The position numbers were made by a program, and so were the translations under genes. From an uncultured Oscillospiraceae bacterium (GTDB taxonomy: Bacteria > Bacillota > Clostridia > Oscillospirales > Oscillospiraceae): a stretch of DNA of 64,000 nucleotides. This document shows positions 7,254 through 13,744 of this stretch, piece by piece (the first letter of the stretch is position 1; each line of letters opens with the position of its first letter). The notes beneath the pieces were generated by a model. It did no database searches. It saw only the letters and a list, made by a program, of their open reading frames with translations, and was not told the origin of the DNA. Location: positions 62,001-126,000 of the forward strand of contig CANPYK010000002.1 in NCBI GenBank assembly GCA_947588605.1, in the 5' to 3' direction.

Positions 7254-8690
7254 ATGAGAGAGACTATGGATAAAGAGAAAGCGAAAGAAAAGCTCAGGAC
7301 CATATACCGGCTGAAAAACGGCCTCTTCTTTACCGCCCTCGGCGTTTTCGCGATCATCGGCGGGCTGTGGTTCCTGCGGCCGGAGGTGTCCGAGATCGAA
7401 AAGCGGGAGCTGACGGCCTTTCCGAAGCTGACGGCGAAGGGCGTGCTGGACGGGAGCTTCGGCACCGGGCTCGACCTGTGGTACGCGGACACATACCCCC
7501 TGCGGGAGAGCCTGATCGCCGCCAACCACCGGCTCCAGGCGCTCTACGGCAGCCAGAGCGAGCAGATCATCATCAAGGGCGACGGGAATAAGGCCGACGA
7601 GATCCCGGACATCACGGGACCCGGGGACTCCAAGCCCACCACCACGCCTGTGGAGACGCCCTCCACCGACCCGGAAGGGACACAGGGCGGGGAGACGGCC
7701 CCGCCGGAGACCACGCCGTCTACGACGGAGACCGAGGCCGCTACGACGCCGGCCACCGAACCGGAGGAGTCGCTGCCGGACGGCACCGTGGATCAGCAGG
7801 GCGAGGTGAATGGGGATATCTACACCACCGGGGACAGCGCCTACAGCCTTTACTACTTCAACAGGAGCGGCACCGAGCGGTACGCCAAGGCGGTGAGCCG
7901 CGCCCATGAGCTGCTGGGGGACAACGTGCGGGTCTTCTCCATGCCCATCCCGTTAAGCTCCGGGGTGATGCTGGACCCGGCGTTGCTCAAGGGCGTGGGG
8001 GCCAGCGACCAGCGGGCGGCCATCGAGTATATCAACAGCCAGACAGACCCCGGAGTCTACGCCGTCAACATCTACGACATCCTGAAAAAGCACAATGCGG
8101 AGTATATCTACTTCCGCACCGACCACCACTGGACGGCCCGCGGGGCGTACTACGGCTACGTGGAGCTGTGCGGGGCCATGGGCGTGGAGCCCCACGCCCT
8201 GGAGGACTTTGAAAAGCGGGAGTTCCCGGGATTCCTGGGGTCATTCTACGCGGATACCCAGTCCAAGGGCATGAAAAATAACCCCGACACGGTGGAGGCC
8301 TTCGTCCCCATGGGCACCAACAGCATGACCTATGTGGACAACAAGGGCAAGGAGATCAAGTGGAACATCATCATGAACGCGGAGAAGTACGCCACCGGCA
8401 ATAAGTACTACTGCTTCTCCGGGTCCGACCAGTCTCTGGCCTGGGTCCACAACCCCGCCATCACCGACGGCAGCGCCTGCGTCATCGTCAAGGACTCCTT
8501 CGGGAACGCCTTCGTGCCGTTTATGGTGGACCACTACGAGTATGTGTACTGGATCGACTTCCGGTATTTCAAGCAAAAGCTCCCGGATTTCGTGGCGGAG
8601 AAGGGCATCCGGGACGTGATCTTCTGCCTCAACATCTACAACACCACCAGCTCCGGCGCCGTGGGATTGGTGGAAAAGCTTATAGGGTAA
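7254..8690 (+). CDS. DHHW-family (AlgJ/AlgX-like) membrane-anchored O-acetyltransferase partner
   Basis: 478 residues: a short cytoplasmic tail, one membrane segment near residues 22-40, a Thr/Pro/Glu-rich linker around 120-175, and an SGNH-hydrolase-like extracellular domain. The family motif DHHW is at 290-293 (context FRTDHHWTARG) and the probable nucleophile Ser415 is in VKDSFGNAF. I use the ATG at 7254, five bases after GGGGGAG; a TTG at 7251 is also open. Family knowledge says these proteins take acetyl groups delivered by the MBOAT partner and place them on a glycan. The linker is longer than expected and resembles wall-spanning regions seen elsewhere in this window. Confidence 0.87.
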   Translation: MRETMDKEKAKEKLRTIYRLKNGLFFTALGVFAIIGGLWFLRPEVSEIEKRELTAFPKLTAKGVLDGSFGTGLDLWYADTYPLRESLIAANHRLQALYGSQSEQIIIKGDGNKADEIPDITGPGDSKPTTTPVETPSTDPEGTQGGETAPPETTPSTTETEAATTPATEPEESLPDGTVDQQGEVNGDIYTTGDSAYSLYYFNRSGTERYAKAVSRAHELLGDNVRVFSMPIPLSSGVMLDPALLKGVGASDQRAAIEYINSQTDPGVYAVNIYDILKKHNAEYIYFRTDHHWTARGAYYGYVELCGAMGVEPHALEDFEKREFPGFLGSFYADTQSKGMKNNPDTVEAFVPMGTNSMTYVDNKGKEIKWNIIMNAEKYATGNKYYCFSGSDQSLAWVHNPAITDGSACVIVKDSFGNAFVPFMVDHYEYVYWIDFRYFKQKLPDFVAEKGIRDVIFCLNIYNTTSSGAVGLVEKLIG

Positions 8691-8711
8691 AATATCTCCA
8701 AAGAAACAAAA

Positions 8712-8746
8712 AAGCCCGGGAAAAGGACCAGCCTTTTCCCGGGCTT
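8712..8746 (-). terminator. Strong terminator shared by convergent genes
   Basis: 15-bp perfect stem AAGCCCGGGAAAAGG / CCTTTTCCCGGGCTT, loop ACCAG. On the minus strand it is followed by a T-run (TTTTTTG), ideal for the polyphosphate kinase gene; it can also stop transcription from the DHHW gene. Confidence 0.88.
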
Positions 8747-8763
8747 ATGTATAGGGGGGACGA

Positions 8764-10290
8764 TCAGTCCTCCTCGTCCTTTTTCCCGGACTTTTTGGCC
8801 TTCATGCCGCGGACGACGCTGTCCTCCACGGCCTTTTCCAGGGCCTCGGTGGTGATCTGAAGGGTGCGGATGCGGGCGTATTTCTTGTCCACGGACTCGA
8901 TGATGTGCCAGGGGGCGTACTCGGTGCTGGTCTTCTGGAGCATATCCTCCACCGCCTTTTCGTACTGGGGCCACTTATCCCGGTTGCGCCAGTCCTCGTC
9001 GGTGATCTTCCACTGCTTCTCCGGGGTGTTCTGGCGGGCGGTGAAGCGCTCCAGTTGGGTGTCCGGGTCGATGTGGATCCAGAATTTCAGGACCACGGTG
9101 CCCCAGTCGGTGAGCTCACGCTCGAACTCGTTGATCTCGCCGTAGGCGCGCTTCCAGTCGTTCTCCGAGCAGAAGCCCTCGATGCGCTCCACCATGACGC
9201 GGCCGTACCAGGTGCGGTCGAAGATGGCAATGTGGCCGCTGCGGGGGAGCTTCGTCCAGAAGCGCCAGAGGAAGTGGCGGTTTTTCTCCCCCGGCGTGGG
9301 GCTGGCGATGGGGATGACGTCAAAGCCGCGGGGGTCCAGGGGGTAGGTGAGACGGCGGATGTTTCCTCCCTTGCCGGCGGCGTCCCAGCCCTCGTAGCAG
9401 ATGACCACGGGGATGCGCTTGCGGTAGATCTGGTTGTGGAGCTTGCCCAGCTTCTTCTGAAGGCGCTTGAGCTCCGCCTTGTAGTCCTCCTCGCTGATGG
9501 CGGCGGAGAGGTCCGCGTCCTTCTGGGAGGGGCCGCCCAGGAGCGGGAACTTTTTGCCGGTGGGCTGGCCCTCATAGCGGCCGGCCTCCACGGCGGCCTC
9601 CACCGTGTCCGTGATGGCCTTCAGGGCGTCGTAGAGGGCGCGGCTGCGGCCCTCGCCGTCTAAGACGAACCAGGGGGCGGCGTCGTCCGTGGCCTCCATG
9701 AAGTCGTCGTAGGTGGAGAGGAACTTGTCGTACTCCTGCTGCTGCCAGAGGTCGTCGCCGGAGACGCGCCACTGGGTGTCCCGGTCCTCGTGGAGCGCGG
9801 TGATGCGCTTGAGCTGCTCGTCCCGGGAGATGTGGAGGAAGAGCTTCACCACCACGTAGCCGTTGTCCCGCAGCTGGCGCTCGAAGGTGTTGCAGGACTC
9901 CACCCGGCGCTTATACTCCTGGGCGGTGATCTCCCGGCGCAGGTGCTTGCCCACCACATCCTCCATCCAGCCGGTGTCCATAAAGAGGAACTTGCCGTTT
10001 TCCGGGAGGACGTCGAAGAATTTCTTGAGGAAGGGGTAGCGCTCGGCGCTCTCCGGCGTGCGCTCGAAGCTCTTCACCGAGTAAAACCGGGGGTCCAGCT
10101 CGCAGATGAGGGAGCGGATGAGGTTGCCCTTCCCGGCGCAGTCCCAGCCCTCCACCAGCACCACCACCGGGAGCTTGGCGGCCTGGATCTTCTGGGGCTC
10201 GTTCACCAGAAGGTCCCGGAGCCGCTTGATCTCCGCCTTCCGGGCGGATTTGTCCAGCTTGTCTTCCTTGCGCTTGTATTCCTTGATCAT
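8764..10290 (-). CDS. pap: Two-domain polyphosphate kinase 2 (polyphosphate:AMP phosphotransferase)
   Basis: 508 residues with two tandem PPK2 domains (about 35-245 and 285-500). The C-terminal one has an intact Walker A, GWDAAGKGGN, and the lid motif DRTWYGRVMVER. The N-terminal copy keeps GWDCAGKG but its lid reads DTGWMEDVVGKH and lacks the usual D-R-S/T-W-Y, so it may be structural or regulatory. Two-domain PPK2 proteins are class II enzymes that use polyphosphate to phosphorylate AMP to ADP. The start at 10290 follows GGAGGTGTGACC; the open frame runs further upstream without a ribosome site. Monocistronic, with a good promoter and terminator. Confidence 0.93.
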   Translation of the reverse strand: MIKEYKRKEDKLDKSARKAEIKRLRDLLVNEPQKIQAAKLPVVVLVEGWDCAGKGNLIRSLICELDPRFYSVKSFERTPESAERYPFLKKFFDVLPENGKFLFMDTGWMEDVVGKHLRREITAQEYKRRVESCNTFERQLRDNGYVVVKLFLHISRDEQLKRITALHEDRDTQWRVSGDDLWQQQEYDKFLSTYDDFMEATDDAAPWFVLDGEGRSRALYDALKAITDTVEAAVEAGRYEGQPTGKKFPLLGGPSQKDADLSAAISEEDYKAELKRLQKKLGKLHNQIYRKRIPVVICYEGWDAAGKGGNIRRLTYPLDPRGFDVIPIASPTPGEKNRHFLWRFWTKLPRSGHIAIFDRTWYGRVMVERIEGFCSENDWKRAYGEINEFERELTDWGTVVLKFWIHIDPDTQLERFTARQNTPEKQWKITDEDWRNRDKWPQYEKAVEDMLQKTSTEYAPWHIIESVDKKYARIRTLQITTEALEKAVEDSVVRGMKAKKSGKKDEED

Positions 10291-10327
10291 GGTCACACCT
10301 CCATGAGTTTTAATTATGACTAGGAAT

Positions 10328-10356
10328 AAAATAGCACATTTTCGCGGATTTGTCAA
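10328..10356 (-). promoter_or_regulatory. Promoter of the polyphosphate kinase gene
   Basis: On the minus strand: -35 TTGACA (10356-10351), 17-bp spacer, extended -10 TGCTATTTT ending at 10328. Confidence 0.8.
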
Positions 10357-10416
10357 AAAGAACAGAAAAAATTCGAAAAATTTTGGCGTTTTGGTGAAAA
10401 TTCACACAAATCTCTC

Positions 10417-10445
10417 TCGACTTTTTCGAAGTAAACGTGTAAAAT
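10417..10445 (+). promoter_or_regulatory. Probable promoter of the Lar-like gene
   Basis: -35 TCGACT, 17-bp spacer, -10 TAAAAT (10440-10445), 30 bp before the start codon. Confidence 0.5.
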
Positions 10446-10474
10446 AGAGGGAAAAGGAACCGGGAGGCGGCCAA

Positions 10475-10699
10475 ATGGACCTGTTTGAGGATATTTTTCT
10501 GGAGGACTGCCCCTGCTGCGGCGGGGCGGGGCTCATCGAGGAGGAGGGGGGCTGGTGCGTGTATGTCCAGTGCCTGGACTGCGGCGCGCACACCTCCGCC
10601 ATCGGCTTTGAGGACGATGGGGACAAGCACGGCGCCGCCCAGCGGGCCGCGGACAACTGGAACATGCGTAAGGTCATCGCCCCGGGCCCGGGGGAGTGA
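10475..10699 (+). CDS. Lar-family-like small zinc-ribbon protein
   Basis: 74 residues. CPCCGGAG near the start and CLDCGAHTS later form a CxxC...CxxC zinc ribbon, and it ends AAQRAADNWNMRK. This is the layout of phage and prophage Lar (restriction alleviation) proteins: CPFCGG, then a V-x-C-x2-CGA strand, then A-x3-WN. Lar modulates type I restriction in some phages, but many family members are uncharacterised chromosomal genes. RBS GGGAGGC precedes the ATG. No other phage genes are nearby, so it is probably a stray or domesticated member. Confidence 0.72.
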   Translation: MDLFEDIFLEDCPCCGGAGLIEEEGGWCVYVQCLDCGAHTSAIGFEDDGDKHGAAQRAADNWNMRKVIAPGPGE

Positions 10700-10759
10700 G
10701 ACCTCCGGGACGAGCCACGGGATTTGACGGAATCATTTTAAGCGGGAGGCTTTTTGGAT

Positions 10760-11395
10760 ATGGAACCTAAATTTTTTCCTCTTGTGCAGATCGGCGGGAC
10801 GCAGCTTTTAGCGGCGAAGGGGCATTTTGCCACGTCGAACAGCCACATCAACTACTTCATCGACGTGACCGCCCAGAAGTACAGCCTCAACGGCGCGGAC
10901 GCCGTGGCGCACAGGCTGGCGGAGAAGATCAAGGGCCGGTTCATGGTGGACTCCATCCTCTGCATGGACGGCACCAGCGTCATCGGCACCTGCCTTGCCA
11001 GGGAGCTTGCCAAGCACGGCGGGCGGTCCCTGAGCGAGGGGAGCAACATCTACGTGGTCAAGGGCGAGCTCAACAGCTCCGGCAAGCTCATCTTCCGGGA
11101 CAACGCCCGGTTCATGCTGGAGGGGAAGCACGTGCTGATCCTGGCCTGCTCCCTGACCACCGGCAAAACGGCGCTCCTGGGGCGGGAGAGCGTGGAGTAT
11201 TACGGCGGGCGCGTGGTGGGCGCAGCCGCCGTCTACGCCGCCACCCACGACCTTGACGGGATGCCGGTGCTGTCCCTCTTCGACACCAACACCATCCCCG
11301 ACTACGCCTCCTACGCCCCCTCCGAGTGCCCCATGTGCAAGCACGGCGAGCCCATCGACGCGGTGGTGAACACGTTCGGGTATTCGAAGATCTGA
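10760..11395 (+). CDS. Phosphoribosyltransferase-like (orotate PRTase-related) protein
   Basis: About 211 residues. The arrangement resembles orotate phosphoribosyltransferase: an N-terminal hood, then VDSILCMDGTSVIGTCLARELA, then GKHVLILACSLTTGKTALLGRESVEYYGGRV. The last matches the PRPP loop region (usual form V-L-I-V-D-D-x-x-T-T-G-x-T), but the acidic pair is replaced by AC. A possible metal-binding cluster, CPMCKHGEP, lies near the C terminus. The ATG at 10760 is ten bases after GGGAGG; a TTG at 10754 is too close. With the acidic residues missing it may bind a nucleotide or PRPP without normal catalysis. A strong terminator follows. Confidence 0.65.
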   Translation: MEPKFFPLVQIGGTQLLAAKGHFATSNSHINYFIDVTAQKYSLNGADAVAHRLAEKIKGRFMVDSILCMDGTSVIGTCLARELAKHGGRSLSEGSNIYVVKGELNSSGKLIFRDNARFMLEGKHVLILACSLTTGKTALLGRESVEYYGGRVVGAAAVYAATHDLDGMPVLSLFDTNTIPDYASYAPSECPMCKHGEPIDAVVNTFGYSKI

Positions 11396-11410
11396 AAACG
11401 GCTGAACATG

Positions 11411-11443
11411 AACCCCCTGCCCGGCAACGGGCAGGGGGTTTTC
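11411..11443 (+). terminator. Rho-independent terminator after the PRTase-like gene
   Basis: AACCCCCTGCCC / GGGCAGGGGGTT stem with a 6-nt loop followed by TTTT. Confidence 0.85.
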
Positions 11444-11447
11444 AGCC

Positions 11448-11636
11448 TGTCGAAAAAGGCCTGCGGCCTTTTCCGACAAAGGGGAACGTGCGAAACTCCC
11501 GTCCTGAATTCTGCGGAATTCAGGACGGGAGTTTCTGCCGTTTTGCTCCGCGCACGGCCCCGATGGGGCCGCACACTCCGCAAAACAAAAGGAATTTTTT
11601 CCGACGTACATGCCGCCGGAAAAAATGCTCGATTTG
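11448..11636. repeat. Four-hairpin dispersed repeat, copy 1
   Basis: About 190 bp made of four consecutive palindromes: H1 11448-11478 (base TGTCG/CGACA), H2 11493-11533 (19-bp stem, TGCG loop), H3 11539-11586 (GTTTTGC...GCAAAAC enclosing GGCCCC/GGGGCC), H4 11594-11626 (ATTTTTTCCG / CGGAAAAAAT). A second copy is at 56957-57146. Flanks and loops are the same but the stems of H1 and H2 differ with compensation. It fills most of the 307-bp gap between the convergent genes ending at 11395 and 11703. Short open frames through it are not convincing genes. Confidence 0.85.
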
Positions 11637-11655
11637 AGTTTTTTGACAACCTGGA

Positions 11656-11690
11656 AAATCCCTGCCCGGTCTAGCGGGCAGGAATTTTTT
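11656..11690 (-). terminator. Terminator of the esterase/ATP-grasp operon
   Basis: CCTGCCCG / CGGGCAGG stem (11661-11668, 11675-11682) flanked by A- and T-runs on both sides; downstream of the minus-strand gene ending at 11703. Confidence 0.7.
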
Positions 11691-11702
11691 GCATATAGGG
11701 GA

Positions 11703-12896
11703 TCACACGCACGCCAGGGTGTCCTTGTAGAACTGGTCCAGCTCCTCACGGGTAGGGAAGACGGCGATGTACATCTGGTTGCCCATGGCGCCGGAGAGGA
11801 CCTGGGGGATGCGGCCCATGAGCTTCATGCGGGGGCCGTATTTGCGCATGATGTCCTCGTGGGTCATGGCGAACTTTTTGCCGTCCCGGCGGCCCAGGTA
11901 GGCGCAGAAATACCGGTCCTTCTCCGGGATGTCGGACTTGTCGAAGGCCACCATGTCCGCCCAGACCTTGTAGACGTTGGTGCCGTGGGCGTAGTCGATC
12001 ATGTCCGGGGTGTAGCCGCCGCTGGGGCGCATGTTCACCTCCAGGCCCACGAGATCCCCCTTCTTGCCCAGGCCCTCCTGGTCCTGGGTGAGGCGGAAGA
12101 ACTCAAAGTGGATGAAGCGGCTCTTGACGCCGAAGGCTTTCGCCGTGGCCCGACCGGCGGCGCGGGTGTCCTCCGGCAGGTCCCGGAGGATGTAGTAGAC
12201 AGAGTTGTCCGCGTCGTTGACGATGTCCATGATGGAGACGGGGGTGACGTTCCCGGCCTCGAACATGGGCTCGCCTTTGGAATCGTAAATGGCGTCGTAG
12301 GAGTTGACCTCCGCGTGGACGAATTCCTCCATGATGTAGCTGACCTTGGGATCGCGCTTTTCCAAAAACTTCTCCAGGTCCGCCTCGGACATCAGCGCGT
12401 GGGTGTCGGAGGCACCCACGCCGTTGTCGGGCTTCACCACCACGGGGAAGCCGACCTTGGCGATGAAGTCCCGGCAGTCGTCAGCGCCCTCCACGATGTG
12501 GTACCGGGCGGTGGGGATGCCGGCCTTTTCGTAGTAAGCCTTCATGTGGGACTTGAGCTTGATGGCGGGCATGTCGGACTCCTGAAAGCCGGTGGTGATG
12601 TGGAAGGCCGTGCGCAGCTTAGCGTCCCGCTCCAGCCAATACTCGTTGTTGGACTCCAGCCAGTCGATGGGGCCGTGCTTGAAGATGAGGAAGGCCACGG
12701 CGCGATAGACGGAGTCGTAATTTTCCAGGCTGTCCACCTTGTAATACTCCGTCAGGTTCTCCTTGAGGCCGGCGCTCAGGCGGTCGTATGGCTCGTCGCC
12801 GATGCCCAGGACGTTCATGCCGTTGGCCTTGAGCTCCCGGCAAAAGAGCCAGTAGTTGGCGGGGAAGTTGGGGGAGATAAAGATCACGTTTTTCAC
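11703..12896 (-). CDS. ATP-grasp domain protein
   Basis: 397 residues. N-terminal Rossmann-like pre-grasp region (NVIFISPNFPANYW), then an ATP-grasp fold: KAYYEKAGIPTARYHIVE, the lysine strand GFPVVVKPDNGVGASDT, and the catalytic strand VGLEVNMRPSGGYTPDM with the E-x-N-x-R metal ligands. The family ligates a carboxylate to an amine or thiol through an acyl-phosphate (carbamoyl-phosphate synthase large-subunit relatives, BtrJ/RimK-like peptide ligases). Substrate unknown. It is six bases downstream of an esterase gene in the same direction, so the two are co-transcribed; the pair could make or break an amide or ester metabolite. Confidence 0.85.
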   Translation of the reverse strand: MKNVIFISPNFPANYWLFCRELKANGMNVLGIGDEPYDRLSAGLKENLTEYYKVDSLENYDSVYRAVAFLIFKHGPIDWLESNNEYWLERDAKLRTAFHITTGFQESDMPAIKLKSHMKAYYEKAGIPTARYHIVEGADDCRDFIAKVGFPVVVKPDNGVGASDTHALMSEADLEKFLEKRDPKVSYIMEEFVHAEVNSYDAIYDSKGEPMFEAGNVTPVSIMDIVNDADNSVYYILRDLPEDTRAAGRATAKAFGVKSRFIHFEFFRLTQDQEGLGKKGDLVGLEVNMRPSGGYTPDMIDYAHGTNVYKVWADMVAFDKSDIPEKDRYFCAYLGRRDGKKFAMTHEDIMRKYGPRMKLMGRIPQVLSGAMGNQMYIAVFPTREELDQFYKDTLACV

Positions 12897-12902
12897 TTTC
12901 TG

Positions 12903-13667
12903 TCACCTCTCATAGAGTAGTGTGCCCAAAAAGAAGGGGATTTGTTTTTCCCAGCTGGCCTCGCAGTGCTCGCCGCCGGGGACGATCCGGGCGGTGACGT
13001 GGACGCCCCGCTCCATGAGCGCGCCGGCGACGGCGGCGAAGCGCTTCGTCACGGCGGGGTGCCGCGCAAGCTCCTGCGAGCCGTAGTCCATGTAGACCAC
13101 CGTGTCCCGCTCCAAGGGGACCTCGACCAAAAGCCGCTTCATCCGGTCCGGGGCCACCATGACCGAGGGGGACAGGGCTGCGGCCCGGGAGAAGACCCGG
13201 TTATAGGCCGTCACGGCGTAGAGGGCCATGAGGCCGCCCATGGAGCTGCCGGCGATGAAGGTGTGCTCCCGGTCCGGGAGGGTAGGGAAGCGGGCGTCCA
13301 CCGTTGGCTTGAAGGCGCGGACGAACCAGTCCATCGTCTCCTGCCCCCGGCCCGGAAGCGGCCCGAACTCCGGGGCGCGGAAGTCGAAGGGGGAGTACTC
13401 CGAAAGGCGCTCCCCGTGGGCGCCGTGGTTACACTCCACCGCGGCCACGATAAGCGGCGTCCCCGTGCGCTCCAGATACTCCTTCATGCCCCAGCTCTTG
13501 CCGTAGGTGGCGTCCGTGTCGAAAAAGACGTTGTGGCCGTCGAACATATAGAGCACCGGATACCGGGCCCAGGGGTTCTGCCGGGCCTCGTCGGGGACAT
13601 AGACATAAGCCCCGCGGGGCGCGTCGCCCGACAGCTCGGGCACCGTGACGGGCCATTTTTCAACCAT
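12903..13667 (-). CDS. Esterase, alpha/beta hydrolase of the Fes/esterase-D type
   Basis: 254 residues. The nucleophile elbow is GSSMGG with Ser142; before it is YPVLYMFDGHNVFF, the strand and DGHN motif typical of enterochelin-esterase-like and esterase D-like proteins. The likely catalytic His is in PGGEHCEASW near residue 232. No signal peptide, so cytoplasmic. The ATG at 13667 follows AGGAG; the open frame continues to 14021 but without family similarity. Likely an acyl or carbohydrate esterase; substrate unassigned. Its stop is six bases from the start of the ATP-grasp gene. Confidence 0.86.
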   Translation of the reverse strand: MVEKWPVTVPELSGDAPRGAYVYVPDEARQNPWARYPVLYMFDGHNVFFDTDATYGKSWGMKEYLERTGTPLIVAAVECNHGAHGERLSEYSPFDFRAPEFGPLPGRGQETMDWFVRAFKPTVDARFPTLPDREHTFIAGSSMGGLMALYAVTAYNRVFSRAAALSPSVMVAPDRMKRLLVEVPLERDTVVYMDYGSQELARHPAVTKRFAAVAGALMERGVHVTARIVPGGEHCEASWEKQIPFFLGTLLYER

Positions 13668-13701
13668 GGAAATCACTCCTTTGCGGGATTTTTCCAAGAA
13701 A

Positions 13702-13726
13702 TCGGGCGGGGCATGAGCCCCGCCCG
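13702..13726 (-). terminator. Hairpin after the SLH surface-protein gene
   Basis: TCGGGCGGGGC / GCCCCGCCCGA, 11-bp stem with loop ATGA; the minus-strand continuation ATTTCTTGG is a poor U-tract. Confidence 0.55.
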
Positions 13727-13744
13727 AGAGGGATAGGAGGTAGG

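Noticed and set aside
11326..11674. Short open frames across the four-hairpin repeat
   Set aside because: They read through palindromes and differ between copies in frame content; similar frames arise at 56941-57400. No ribosome site.
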